A DNA stretch of 64,000 bases from Locusta migratoria (GCA_026315105.1 CM048750.1:264545151-264609150); one strand, 5' to 3'. Positions 22,933 to 34,502 are shown, numbered from the stretch's first letter. Notes: a model not told the origin generated them from the letters alone. Numbers and translations: made by a program.

Positions 22933-24727
22933 AAAGAGAAAATTGACGAGTTATGTAAGTTTCAAGAATGAATTCGTACTTGGTGACTGATTACAATATA
23001 CCGATTACCAATCAAAATGTTACACGCAGAAGGAATAATCACAATTAGGTAAAATTTATATTGTCACCAACCTACTTATTGTAATATTTCTGACTTACAG
23101 GCATGAAGATTTGAGAATTGCTTCAGTACAGCAGGTTAAAACCAGCAGGCGACAGATGGTAAAAGCTGGTGAGAACCACGACAGGTGGTCGGTTTCTCAT
23201 GGGAAAGAGTGCTGGTGAGTTTCTCTGAATTCTAGGGAAGTTCCCGAGCGGCAGGCACTGAACGCCGATTGGCTGTAATACTGGCGGTTACGCGCCAAAA
23301 CTCGATTATATTTTTATTAATACTTAATAAACTGATTATTAATTCCCTGTCAAATCCAACTTAGAAAACCTCTCAAAGCCAAGCTATGTCCTAACTAGAA
23401 TACATATGTTAACTATTGCAAAATTAATAAACAAAACAATTAATAAAAGACGGACGATCCACGGCGGCCATGTTTGCGTGCTAATTTACGGAGCGAAGAC
23501 AGCCTTGCATCGAGCTGCCACACTTCAGTCCAGCACGTGCACTCAGAGTAATATGTCGCATACGCAGGCGGTCATAGGACATAGTTTAATTATTTTAGAA
23601 CAATGCAAAATGGCATTGTATTGAACTTTCAGTTAAAACAATGTGTCACAAGTGTAAATTATTATCCGGTTTTCTGCATTATTTAAATAAAACTAGCGGC
23701 ATCCCAAAAAATTCAATATTATTCCGTAACTAGATATGTTCCTGCCAATAGTTTAATAATTTCAGCCTCACTTCAAGAACTCCGACCTGTGTGCTATCAT
23801 CTGCCTGGGGACGTCATCTATAGAAGACGTCAGGTTGGTGAACTTTTATAGAGTTTCTATTCTTCACAAAATGCAGTGGGGAGTTACTACAACCCTCGCG
23901 TACACTGTCATTGCGGTACAAACGCAAAGTGTTGTGCGTCATCCATGGCAACATGGATGAGTAAAGAAAATGATGTAGGACAGGTTAAACACAAAACCTG
24001 TAGACATTTTCCCGTTGAATTATGGCTAAAATTCCTATGGCGAAAGATGGAAAATTTTTTGTTCGAAAAACGGACTCTGGTAATTAAATGCGATAACACA
24101 ATTGCATGATTCTTAGATAACATCGCTGTAGAAATGATGCAAATATGTCACTAAAATTTTTTGTGTGGCTGCAATGAGAGTTACCTTTCCACAAATGCAG
24201 GAATACATCGGAAGGCCTTGTAATTGAGAATGAATGCAAAGGCAAGAAGAGTAATATGTTAAGTAAGAACATAGTTCCGAAGAATTATGTTCATAGTGCT
24301 CTCATATTTTCGCTCAAGCAGCAATTGCAAATCTTCGAGATGCCGCGGATACATTTCAAAGCGGCAGTCTTATGCCGCAACAAAAACAACGTTGGCGATA
24401 TCTTTGCCAGACGAGGTCGTGAGTCCGACTGTTAAATCGGGTCGCTGGTTGCGTCCAACAGCTGCAAGCAACGTCACCCAGATAAGGGAACAGATGAAAT
24501 ACGAGCCAGAGACCCGCTTGCCTTGTCCGCTTGCTATTTACTTGTAATCAAGCTCCGGTTTCAAGTACGAGTAATTATCAGTACTTCCAAGTCGACAAAT
24601 GAGGCACATCTGTCATTAGAACACGCAAACAAACCGTGCTGCACAGTAAAATAGAAATCAGTAGTCTATATTTCAATATTTAATCGTAAAAGACGCAGTC
24701 TTATCCAGCTGAGTTTTTCAGTAAACC
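22933..24727. other. Unassigned stretch
   Basis: No recognised domain or repeat. A slightly GC-richer patch at 23440-23580 has no clear frame. Confidence 0.3.
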
Positions 24728-26513
24728 TGTTGTTGTTGTGGTCTTCAGTCCGGAGACTGGTTTGATACAGCTCTCCAGCCTACTCTATCCTGAGAAAACC
24801 TCTTCATCTCCTCATAAAAACGGCAACCTACATCCACTTGCATTTGCTTACTATATTCATCTATAGGTCTCCGTCTGCGATTTTTACCCCACATACTTCG
24901 CTCCAACGCTAAATTCACAATTTCTTGATGTCTAAGGATGTATCCTACCAATCGATCCCTTCATGTAGTCAAGTTATGCCAGATATTCCTTTTATCCCTA
25001 ATTCTGATCAGTACCTCCTCATTAGTTACGCAATCCACCCACCTAATCTTCAGCATTCTTCTGTAACACCACTTTTCAAAAGCCTCTATCCTCTTCCTGT
25101 TCGCACTGTTTATCGTCCATGTTTCACTCCCATACAAGGCAACACTCCACACAAATGCCTTCAGAGAGAACTTCCTTGTGCTTAAATTAATATTCGATGT
25201 TAACAAATTTCTCTTTTTCAAAAACGCTTTTCTTCCCCTTGCCATTCTGCATCTTATATCCTCTGTGCTGCGACCATCATATGTTATTTTACTGTCCAAG
25301 TAACAAAACGCATTTAACACCTGTATTAATTCCTTTAGGATCGCCTGATTTTCTAAGACTGCATTCCATTACCCTTGTTTTGTTCTTCTTAATGTTCATC
25401 TTATATGCTCATTTCTGCACACTGTGCATTCCGGTCAAATGCTCCTCCAGGTCCTTTGCTGTCTCTGACAGAATTACAATATCATCGCCAAAACGCAATG
25501 TTTTTATTTTTTCACCCTGAATTTTAATTCCTTTCTCCAAATTGCTCCTTGCTTTCCTATATAGCTTGCAAATGTACAATACAATGTACATACAAATTGA
25601 ACAATATTGGAGAAAGTCTACAACGCTGACTTACACCCTTCACAACCTCGGCATCCATTTCATATCTATCAACTCTGATAACTGCTGTCTGGTTTTTGTA
25701 CAAGTTGTAAATAACCTTCTGTTCCATATATTTTACTCCTGCTGATTTCGAGATCTGAAAGAGTTTATTCCAATCAACATTATCAAAAGTTTTCTCCACA
25801 TCTACAAATGCTAGAAATGTAGGTTTGCCTTTCCTACCTTCTAAGATAAGACGTAAAGTGAGGATTGAGTTCCGAGTTCCTACATTTCTCCTGAATCCAA
25901 ATCGATCTTCCCCAAGGTCAGCGTCTACCAGTTTTCCAACCTTCTGTAAATAATTCGTATTAAAATTTTGCAACCATGACATTAAACTGATGAGTCTGTA
26001 ATTTTCACACTTGTCTGCACCTGCTTTCTTTGGAATGGGGATTATTATATTTTTCTTAAGGTCTAAGGGCATTTCGCCTGTCTCATACATCTTACGCAAC
26101 AGGTGAAATAGTTTTGTCATGGCTGACACTCCCAGAGACTTTTGTAGATCTGAGGGAATGTCGTCCTTGTTTCGACTTAGGTCTTTCAGTGCTCTGTCAA
26201 ATTCGTCTCTCAGTATAGTATCTCCTATTTCATCTTCATCTATATCCTTTTCCATTCCTACAATATTGTCTCTAAGTTCATTTCCTTTGCAGAGCCCCTC
26301 TATATACTCTTCCCACATTTCAGCTTTCTCTTCTTTGCTGAGAACTGGTTTTCCATCTGACTTCTTTATATTCATACAGATGCTTCCTTGGCTCCAAATG
26401 TTCCTTTTATTTTCTTGTAGACGGTATCTATTTTTCCCCTATTTATACATTCTTCTACTGACTTGCATTTGCCTTCTAGCCACTCCTGCTTAGCTGTTTT
26501 AGTAAGCCTAAGA
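24728..26513 (-). mobile_element. RTE-like LINE copy 3, 5'-truncated
   Basis: Minus-strand copy: the 3' end is GTTGTTGTTGTGGTCTTCAG at the left and the element is cut off at about 26513, inside the endonuclease-RT linker. Truncation at the 5' end is the usual outcome of target-primed reverse transcription. Confidence 0.9.
24745..26375 (-). pseudogene. Reverse transcriptase of RTE-like copy 3
   Basis: The long frame from 26375 to 25557 holds the linker, PIPKKAGADKCENYRLISL, FVDVEKTFDNVDW and SQRCRLSPILFNLY (the usual RQGCSLSP is altered). A frameshift follows, and the catalytic FADD appears as FGDD in the next piece (25409-25591). The C-terminal region continues at 24961-25320 and 24745-24951. 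FADD-to-FGDD plus frameshifts make it inactive. Confidence 0.85.
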
Positions 26514-26770
26514 TCTGAATTATGCCAGGCGTACACTTCTTTCGGAAATTTTTAAGGCGTTGGTTCATTCTATGTAGGAGGACTTAACTGGCATGAGATA
26601 TTAATGCTATGGTCTTATAGTTGGAACAAGTTTGTAATCAAGTATTATCACAGCAATACAAAGTTGTTCGTCATTTTTCGATTTGCAGCTCTTATTATTG
26701 CCATGTTTGCAGTAAAAATTCGGGGTACGAGGTCATGTTCATATGGAAAACACTATTTTGTTTTACGCCC

Positions 26771-26805
26771 AAACAAGTTTCAGCACCTCTGTGCCATCAT
26801 CAGTG
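26771..26805 (-). ncRNA. Hammerhead-like motif, best-formed helix
   Basis: Minus strand CTGATGATG, helix GCAC/GTGC closed by loop AGAG, then TGAAAC. Both core boxes are intact. The surrounding sequence is not a recognised element. Confidence 0.45.
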
Positions 26806-26954
26806 GGTTTCTTATTTATTTATTGCTGTGAAAACATTATACATTGATTGTACTACTATACTATGTGTAAATTTAGGCCTAAAAAGTCGTGACTTTAACT
26901 TCGATTTTTAAGTTGTTTTTACATTCTATGGTCATGTGAGACCCTTTCTATGCC

Positions 26955-27620
26955 GGGTAAATCACCTAACAATTGCACCGCAAATATTGCGGAAACGGAA
27001 AAGTGCGACTGATGTGATGTGCGGTTTTCACAGAATGGATTGGTAGTCAGGGGCTTGTACTTTTAGCCAACAAACAGATTGTAATATCAGAAAGTGTATT
27101 TTTTATGCATACGTACAGTTTTTTAAATGGAACAGTGCTTGTTTTTATCATGCAGTGGAATTTTTGACACCTGTGTACAAAGAATTTCGAATGAAATTTT
27201 TATCATGTTTAGTTTGCAGCTACAACCGTTCATAGTTTGTAGGGGGGGGGGGGGGTCGGAGGCTGCAATAGCGTAGTTTACTGGCCGAGTGGCTAGTCCC
27301 TGGGGCACGGCCCACTGTCTCATGACCACCAGTCAGGTACGCTGTCGTAGCCTCCGCCCCAAAAACTTTGAATGCTGCCAAACTAAACGTGATAAAAATG
27401 TCATTCAAAATTCTTTGTACACAGCTGGTGTCAAAAAATCCAGTGCATGGTAGAACCAACCATTGTTCCATTTGGAAAATTGTATGTTTGTATAAATAGT
27501 ACACTTTCCAGATATCTTTACAATCTGTTTACTGACTACCAATCCATTCTGCGAAAACCGCACATGAATCGCCTTTTCCGTTTTCGCAATATTTGCGGTG
27601 CAAGTGCTAGGTGATTCACC
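26955..27620. mobile_element. 666-bp foldback element (long inverted repeats)
   Basis: Outer ends read GGGTAAATCACCTA and the inverse TAGGTGATTCACC. Matching blocks continue inward on both sides: TTGCACCGCAAATATTGC, GTGCGGTTTTC, GAATGGATTGGTAGTCA, GTGTACAAAGAATTT and GGAGGCT. The arms are about 300 bp with indels, leaving a short GC-rich centre. There is no coding capacity; it is probably a non-autonomous DNA element of unknown superfamily. Confidence 0.85.
27242..27255 (+). repeat. Poly(G) run of 14
   Basis: Fourteen G near the centre of the foldback; the inverse site on the other arm has only CCCC, so the run expanded after the arms formed. Confidence 0.95.
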
Positions 27621-27819
27621 TTGTATAGTTACGTACAGGTAACGACGTCATCTCCATCCAAATGATCTGTTTGAATATTGTGAGGATTTTAAAAACGCTA
27701 CTTCTAGTGTGGAAACATAAATTTGGTAACTAAGACTAACACTAATAAGAAACACTGCTATATTCTAAATTAAACAGATGCAGGCGTGCTTTCTACAGTA
27801 TCACCTGGACAGAAAAATC

Positions 27820-28024
27820 GCCGGCCGCGGTGGCCGAGGGGACTGAGGCGCTCCAGTCACGGTATGCGCGGCCACTACGGTCGGGGGTTCGAATCCCCCT
27901 TCGGGCATGGATATTTGTGCCGTCATTAGTATAAGGTATTTCGTAAGTAGTTTGTAAGTTTAGGGACTGATGACCCCGTAGTTAAGTCCCATAAGCTTAA
28001 CAAACATTTGAACATTTTTTTTGA
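27820..28024 (+). mobile_element. tRNA-derived SINE (family A), full length, 11-bp TSD
   Basis: Head GGCCGCGGTGGCCGAGGGGA, box B GGTTCGAATCC, full tail to ACATTTGAACATTTT. ACAGAAAAATC flanks it at 27809-27819 and 28025-28035. Confidence 0.95.
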
Positions 28025-28035
28025 ACAGAAAAATC

Positions 28036-28535
28036 TCCACGACTCAACATAATTGAATCGTTATGATGAATTTTAGTGCAAAGAGTGAAGGCCAGATTTA
28101 TAGCTGCAACCATCTTTCAAGTAATTGGCGGGTGTTTTGGTACATGAAAATTCTTTTGAAACTATAAAGACACTTTACAAGTCTGTTCCTCGAAGAGTAG
28201 CAGCTTTTCGCGAAGCCAAAAGTAGTCCAACATTTTACTAATAGACAAGGGAAGGTAGGGTAGGATGACGAGAAGTCTAAGATGACGAATCATTATTTTA
28301 ATGCGATTGTCGAGACAGAGGAGCAAATGAAGGTCTTGCCTCGATAGCAATTAACATTCTACGTGTCCTACACTATGTACTAAAGCCAACCGTCATCATT
28401 TAGCATAGACAGGCTATCGCTTACGTTTAGATACCTGTTGTTTGTATTATTTCATTGCAGCAAAATAGCATCTGCAACATGTGCGGTAATTTTTTCCAAA
28501 CTTTTTTCAGTTTTTTGTAAACAATAAACCGTTCT
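28036..28535. other. Unassigned stretch
   Basis: AT-rich; no domain recognised. Confidence 0.3.
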
Positions 28536-28544
28536 GTATCTTTA

Positions 28545-29126
28545 ATGTCAACAGTAGTACAGGTTTATATGCCAACTAGCTCTGCCGATGATGAGGAAAT
28601 CGAAGAAATATATGAGGAGCTAAAGGAAATTATTAAGACAATTAAGGGAGAGGAAAACTTAATTGTTATGGGAGACTGGAATTCGGTAGTAGGACAAGGA
28701 AGGGAAGGGAAGATAGTGGGTGAATATGGTCTGGGCAAAAGGAATGAAAGAGGAAGCCGCCTGGTAGAATTTTGCACGGAACATAATTTAGTTATAACAA
28801 ACACCTGGTTTAAGAATCACAAAAGAAGGTTGTATACGTGGAAGAGACCAGGAGACACCGGGAGATACCAGATAGATTTTATAATGGTAAGACATAGATT
28901 TCGGAACCAGGTTTTGAAGTGTAGGACATACCCAGGGGCAGATATAGACTCTGACCATAACTTGTTGGTTATGAACTGTAGGCTGAAACTGAAGAAACTA
29001 CAGAAAGGTAGGAAAATAAGGAGATGGGACCTGGATAAATTAAAGGAACCTGAAGTTCTTAAGAATTTCAGAGGGAGCTTCAGGCAACAATTGACAGAAA
29101 CAGGGGAAAATAAAACAGTTGAGTAG
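28545..29126 (+). pseudogene. Endonuclease domain (EEP fold), RTE-like copy 2
   Basis: Residues 1-193. Motifs in order: VYMPTS near residue 10, the GDWNS catalytic block near 44-48, RYQIDFIMV near 107-115 and DSDHNLLV near 135-142, which carries the catalytic Asp-His. It would nick target DNA to prime reverse transcription. It ends at an in-frame TAG where copy 1 has GAG. Confidence 0.85.
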
Positions 29127-29138
29127 GAATGGGTAAAA

Positions 29139-29615
29139 TTGAGAGATGAAATAGTGAAGGCAGCAGAGGACAAAATAGGTAGGAAGGCAAGACCTACAAA
29201 AAATCCTTGGATATCACAGGAGATAATAAATTTAATCGATGAAAGGAGAAAGTATAAAAATGCAGTGAATGAAACAGGCAAAATGGAGTACAGACGACTA
29301 AGAAATGAGATTGACAGGAAGTGCAAAATGGGTAAGCAGCAATGGCTAGAAGGCAAATGCAAGGATGTAGAAGAATGTATAAATAGGGGAAAAATAGATA
29401 CAGCCTACCGGAAAATAAAAGAAACATTTGGCGATAAGAAAAACAGCTCTATGAATATCAAGGACACTGATGGAAAACCAGTTCTCAGCAAAGAAGGGAA
29501 AGCTGAAAGGTGGAAAGAGTATATAGAGGGGCTCTACAAAGGAAATGAACTTCGAGACACTATTGTAGGAAGGGAAGAGGATGTAGAGATGATGAAACAG
29601 GAGATATTATACTGA
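29139..29615 (+). pseudogene. Linker between endonuclease and RT, RTE-like copy 2
   Basis: Highly basic linker (KYKNAVNETGKMEYRRLRNE), then KIDTAYRKIKETFG. It is in frame with the endonuclease beyond the TAG. A one-base loss at about 29590 relative to copy 3 shifts it out of frame before the RT. Confidence 0.8.
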
Positions 29616-29716
29616 GAGATGAATTTGACAGAGCACTGAAAGATCTAAGTCGAAACAAGGCCCCTGGAGTAGATGATATCCCGTCAGAGCTACTGAAGTC
29701 TCTGGGAGAACCAGCC

Positions 29717-31102
29717 ATGACAAACCTGTTTCACCTGGTGTGTAAGATGTATGAGACAGGTGAAGTACCCTCAGACTATAAGAAAAATGTTATAATCCCC
29801 ATTCCAAAGAAAGCGGGTGCAGACAGGTGTGAAAACTACAGAACCATCAGTTTAATAAGTCATGGTTGCAAAATATTAACACGAATTATATACAGAAGGA
29901 TGGAAAAGCTGGTAGAAGCCGACCTCGGGGAAGATCAGTTTGGGTTCAGGAGAAATGTAGGAACACGGGAGGCAATACTCACTTTACGGCTTATCCTAGA
30001 AGAGAGATTAAGAAAAGGCAAACCAACATTTCTAGCTTTTGTAGATTTGGAGAAGGCTTTTGACAATGTTGATTGGAACAAACTCTTTCAAGTTCTGAAG
30101 CAAGCAGGAGTAAAATATAGGGAGCGTAAGGTTATTTACAACTTGTACAAAAACCAGACAGCGGTTGTCAGAGTTGAAGGGCATGAAAGGGATGCAGTGG
30201 TTGGAAAGGGAGTAAGACAGGGTTGTAGCCTTTCCCCAATGTTGTTCAATTTGTACATTGAGCAAGCTATAAAGGAAAGCAAGGAGAAATTTGGAGAAGG
30301 AATTAAAGTTCAGGGTGAAGAATTGAAAACATTGCGTTTTGCCGACGACATAGTAATTCTGTCAGAGACAGCAAAGGACCTGGAAGAGCAATTGAACGGA
30401 ATGGACAGTGTGCTGAAAGGTGCATATAAGATGAACATTAACAAGAGTAAAACTAGGGTAATGGAGTGCAGTGTAAGAAAATCAGGTGCTGCTGAAGGAA
30501 TTAGATTAGGTAATGAAACAATAAATGAGGTAGATGAGTTTTGTTACTTGGGCAGTAAAATAACAAATGATGGTCGCAGTACAGAGGATATAAAATGCAG
30601 AATGGCAATGGGTAGAAAGGCGTTTTTGAAAAAGAGAAATTTGTTAACATCTAATATTGATTTAAGCCTAAGGAAGTCCTTTCTGAAGGCATTTGTATGG
30701 AGTGTTGCCTTGTATGGGAGTGAAACATGGACGATAAGCAGTGTGGACAGAAAGAGGATAGAGGCTTTTGAAATGTGGTGCTACAGAAGAATGCTGAAGA
30801 TTAGGTGGGTGGATCGCGTAACTAATGAGGAGGTACTGAACCGAATTGGGGAGAAAAGAAATTCCTGGCATACCTTGACTAAAAGAAGGGATAGATTGGT
30901 AGGACACATTCTTAGACATCAAGGAATTGTGAATTTAGCATTGGAGGGAAGTGTGTGGGGTAAAAATCGCAGAGGGAGACCAAGAGACGCGTATAATAAA
31001 CAGATTCAAGTGGATGTGGGTTGTCGTTCTTATGAGGAGATGAAAAGGCTTGCTCAGGATAGAGTAGGGTGGAGAGCTGCATCAAACCAGTCTCTGGACT
31101 GA
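29717..31102 (+). CDS. Reverse transcriptase, RTE-like copy 2, uninterrupted
   Basis: 461 codons with all RT signatures: PIPKKAGADRCENYRTISL (22-46), FVDLEKAFDNVDW with the first catalytic Asp near 110, RQGCSLSPMLFNLY (about 167-180) and FADDIVIL with the Asp pair near 210-211. The conserved C-terminal region YGSETWTI and WCYRRMLKIRWVDR follows. The frame is open upstream of this Met, so 29717 is a convention, not a real start; the native protein is a fusion with the endonuclease. A product could be active if translated. Confidence 0.85.
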   Translation: MTNLFHLVCKMYETGEVPSDYKKNVIIPIPKKAGADRCENYRTISLISHGCKILTRIIYRRMEKLVEADLGEDQFGFRRNVGTREAILTLRLILEERLRKGKPTFLAFVDLEKAFDNVDWNKLFQVLKQAGVKYRERKVIYNLYKNQTAVVRVEGHERDAVVGKGVRQGCSLSPMLFNLYIEQAIKESKEKFGEGIKVQGEELKTLRFADDIVILSETAKDLEEQLNGMDSVLKGAYKMNINKSKTRVMECSVRKSGAAEGIRLGNETINEVDEFCYLGSKITNDGRSTEDIKCRMAMGRKAFLKKRNLLTSNIDLSLRKSFLKAFVWSVALYGSETWTISSVDRKRIEAFEMWCYRRMLKIRWVDRVTNEEVLNRIGEKRNSWHTLTKRRDRLVGHILRHQGIVNLALEGSVWGKNRRGRPRDAYNKQIQVDVGCRSYEEMKRLAQDRVGWRAASNQSLD

Positions 31103-31120
31103 AGACCACAACAACAACAC

Positions 31121-32962
31121 ATTAAACTTTAAAGCGAATTTAATGGAGTTTAGTTTTAAGTTATGTATGACCATGTCGGGAAACTTGAGTAATTTACTGG
31201 GCGAACAAGATGACGACTCTTCATCATTCCCAAAGAATTATTAAATCATTTGAGTGTACTTTTCATACTAACTTAATGTATAGAGCGTCTGTATTATGTA
31301 TAAATGAAAGAACAATAGGCAGGAATGGCCACAGGAATCGATTGCAATTTTGCAGGAGGTACAGAGTTATGCAGTGGTGTATGCAACTTCGAAGAGGAAG
31401 CAGAGGAAAAAGTTATACTCGTTACACATCACATACAGAAGCCAAAGTAAATAAAAATAAATATAAAAGAAAAAAAAAAGCAGAAACATTGAATTACAAA
31501 TAGAGGACCACGGAGAGAAGAAAAAACAAAAGGAATGTGATGAGCTTAATTCATCGAGATGAGTCAGCTACACTGAAGACGACGACAACGAAAATGATTA
31601 CGTAAGAGAAGAGCTTTGTGAAATCAGCAGTGACTGTGGTAAATTGAGGACTTTGTAAGGTTGCTCATGTTGTCATGCTGTCGTAAATGGCAACATGTCG
31701 CTTGTACCGAATTCACTGCGGCAAATACGAAGCACAAAACAAATGCATGCCGCCACTTCAGTGCTTAAAATAAAATTATTTTTTAAGTTTATCCAATTGT
31801 TGTTTCCCTTCGACAAATTATCGGCCGGCATTCGTGATCTTTTTGGCAAACGAGGGTAAGATAACGAGTTTGACATGGTTTGAAAGAAGTCAAAGTAATA
31901 GCCATAAATGTTACTTTCAGAAAGATTACGAAATCTGTAGTTGAGAACAAAATTCTGATAGTTTCTCTGTAGGCGTCAGGTCTAAAATAAGGGGATAAAA
32001 AATTCCGAAGCTTACAGTTGTCATCTTATCCTTATTTCTCGTAAATATTGTTCCTATGTTAGATATTCATATTCATTTGTCACGCCGCCTGTATATTCTA
32101 ATATTTCCAAACAAGAATTTGATACATGCATTTTTTTTCTTCATTAGCTCATTATTATAGCGCTATTATGGAATCTTCAACGTGCAAAACTTTGTACTTT
32201 TACCCATTCGGAAAACAACACTATATAAAATATTGTATTTCACCGTCATTACAGCTACAATCCTGACATGAACATAGAGCAGGAGAAGGAAAAGATGAAC
32301 ATAGAGAAGGAGGAAATGCAGAGAGAAATAGACAGTGGGGATGGGGAGATGGCCAGAAAGAACATGGCGAAGGAGTTTAGAGTGTTTATCCAATTCCCAG
32401 ACACATTTTAGAGTAGATTTAAATAGAGTACCTGTTCGTCTCGTATATCTGTATTAAGAGGATCCATCTGGATGTGGAAAATCCACATATCTTTCACCCC
32501 CTTGTCGTTGTTAAACCTCAACGTCCATAGTACGCAGTGGGAGGCTGATTACTTCTACCACATACACACACTATCCGTTTGTGATTTGTAGTATCGGCTA
32601 TAGAGTGAAATATAGGCATAAAATAAACAATTTCTATATATGCAGGAGAAAGCTAATTACATTTTTCGTTAACAATATCTCTGTACTTTCGTCTATTGTG
32701 CTTCGTGGTATGCTGTTACTTCAATTTGATTTATGCGTGTAAATGCAGACTAATGATATAATTTGATACTTATTTTATATACGTTTAATATAGCTCTTCT
32801 TCGTGTCAGATTATGATGTTTTTGATGGTGTAGAATGTAATAATTCTAAGTTGTCAGTCACAGATGCTTACCCCACAGTTTATTTATTTACGTGTGAAAT
32901 TTAATGTATATTTAAGTATTGTAAGGTTCCTTTTTCTTATGTATATAAGAAATTCTACATAA
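31121..32962. other. Unassigned stretch
   Basis: AT-rich, with a Lys/Arg-rich frame at 31210-31503 that has no domain I recognise. Confidence 0.3.
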
Positions 32963-33063
32963 GGTGCCCTTTGTAAACATTGTTCTTCATTTGACATTTC
33001 ACTGAGAAAGCCGATATTTCTTACACATGGATGTAACAAGTACGCAGTAACATCTGTGAGCAG

Positions 33064-33175
33064 CTATGCTGCGTGTAATGGTATCTCTGGCGCTGCGACG
33101 CCAGTGGTAATACCGGCAGTAGTGGAAAGAGGGAGAGTTGTTGAGCTGCCGCCACAGGGGAAGGATCTCCTGGAG
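33064..33175 (+). CDS. Candidate internal exon of a host gene
   Basis: A clear rise in GC content in AT-rich surroundings. After an AG at 33062-33063, one base and then 37 codons are open in only one frame (YAACNGISGAATPVV...GKDLLE), ending exactly before GTAATG at 33176, a good splice donor. The reading frame is also open upstream to 32963. I do not recognise the protein. It could be a retrocopy or chance; the frame, composition and donor agree with an exon. Confidence 0.35.
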
Positions 33176-33557
33176 GTAATGTTACTGCTTGCGCAAATTC
33201 TTATTTTTAAATTTTTTTTGTAAAGTGGATGATAGGAAAGATGGTAGGAAGTCATACATAGTACAGTTTTACAGTATGTTTTGTGAAATAGGAAGGCCGT
33301 TTGTAAAGTAATTTTGTAACTCATTCCTGTGAGTTATATTCAACAATGAATCAATACAGAAATTTAAACCTTATGTCATTTGTTCTGCCTTTATTTTATT
33401 GAGATTTATTCCCATAGAAGTTTCCTCCCTGAATCTCAGGGGCAATACTAGTTATTGTAGGGTTTTGGCATTGCCAGAGTAAATGAAGTTCAATCAGAAT
33501 ATTCACAGGTATGAAATCTCATCTGTTTCTTTTCCCATAATGAATATTAATTTTAAG

Positions 33558-33615
33558 CATGCGTGGCGCTGCGACGGCTAATTGAATCACTTTCGAGAAA
33601 GGCGTTATCCACGAG
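33558..33615 (+). CDS. Weak candidate exon ending at a consensus splice donor
   Basis: A pyrimidine tract and AG at 33556-33557 precede it, and GAG/GTAAGTG at 33615/33616 is a near-ideal donor. The frame that is open (CVALRRLIESLSRKALST) is not the frame that would follow directly from the exon ending at 33175. The two share the 13-mer TGGCGCTGCGACG. Confidence 0.2.
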
Positions 33616-33923
33616 GTAAGTGCTAAATGTTACAGGGCCAATGCAGTAATCATTCGTCGACAATGAATGTTTCTCTGTGACACCAAAGTTCGTCTGCTGC
33701 AAATTGGTAAAAGGCAGGATTCATGTTTGGTATTAGGAAAGTGCTTTATTCAAAAAGGCACAGAGTAATGTTTTAACTGCAATTATATCCCAGCTTCGCC
33801 CTGCCCACAGTACTCAAACTCGTAGTTATGAAACTAATTCCCGTGAGAGTATGGGCTTCAAACTTGCCCACCCTAACGATAGGATCATTGCCCGTCACCG
33901 GCATATTATATATATACATGTGG
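33616..33923. other. Unassigned stretch
   Basis: No domain or repeat recognised. Confidence 0.3.
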
Positions 33924-34241
33924 CGTCTGTTCCGAATGAACAGACGTCACTTCTGATCCGGCAGTTGTTATTACGTAATATTCACAGAATATATGACATC
34001 AACTGCGATTGGGCAAAGCTGAAAATGTATCTGATGGGAGGCGTGCTTAGGTAGTCCTTGCAGGTGCGGTGATCACTGTGTCCCCAGTGTTGTAGGGGTC
34101 AGCGCAACTGCCTAGAAAGCAGGAGACCCGGGTTCGAATCCCGGCTGGGTACACATTTTCAGCTTTGCCCAATCGCAGTTGATGTCATATATTCTGTGAA
34201 TATTAAATAATAACAACTGCAGGATCAGAAGTGACGTCACA
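33924..34241. repeat. Hairpin of two inverted 88-bp arms around a tRNA-like unit
   Basis: Arm 33943-34029 (GACGTCACTTCTGATC... GCAAAGCTGAAAATGT) recurs inverted at 34153-34240. Between them is a tRNA-like segment. A perfect 9-bp stem, CGTCTGTTC/GAACAGACG with a 5-base loop, sits at 33924-33946. The likely origin is two head-to-head copies of one SINE, the left one lacking its head. Confidence 0.85.
34077..34155 (+). mobile_element. tRNA-like SINE head (family E)
   Basis: CAGCGCAACTGCCTAGAAAG then GGGTTCGAATCCCGGC, the box B and T-arm stem of a tRNA. I did not resolve an intact acceptor stem; it continues directly into the right hairpin arm, so it is read as a SINE head rather than a tRNA gene. 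Confidence 0.6.
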
Positions 34242-34502
34242 GTGTGTGTGAAGTCAGGTGTTACAACAGTGAGCAATCTAATTTACATGATGCAAAAGTA
34301 TGAAGACAACAAGTAAGCATAGGATGTGTTTATTCACTTATGTAGTATAGTTGTGTCATACAGACGGGAACCTTTCAGTATTGTACTCTTTATGTTGCGG
34401 TAACGTTACGTATATATCTTTGTTTCTATTCTGAATCTAAAATTTCAATACAATTATGTAAATATATTTTTGTGTTTCAGTTCGGTTTGTTTGTTCAGAA
34501 TT
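34242..34502. other. Unassigned stretch
   Basis: AT-rich, nothing recognised. Confidence 0.3.

Larger units (their letters stand above)
28536..31120 (+). mobile_element. RTE-like LINE copy 2, the most complete copy
   Basis: Runs from within the endonuclease domain to the CAA-rich 3' end. It is 5'-truncated at about 28536, so the first endonuclease strands are missing. Only two lesions interrupt the long frame that is left: a nonsense change at 29124-29126 and a one-base deletion near 29590. It is more than 90 percent similar by eye to copy 1, so this family was active fairly recently. Confidence 0.92.

Noticed and set aside
31860..33000. Host gene between the RTE-like copy and the candidate exon
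   Set aside because: Only short frames in AT-rich sequence; no splice sites or composition change until about 33.06 kb.
34077..34155. Functional tRNA gene
   Set aside because: Box B is good, but I could not pair an acceptor stem and the sequence continues straight into the hairpin arm; a SINE head is the better reading.
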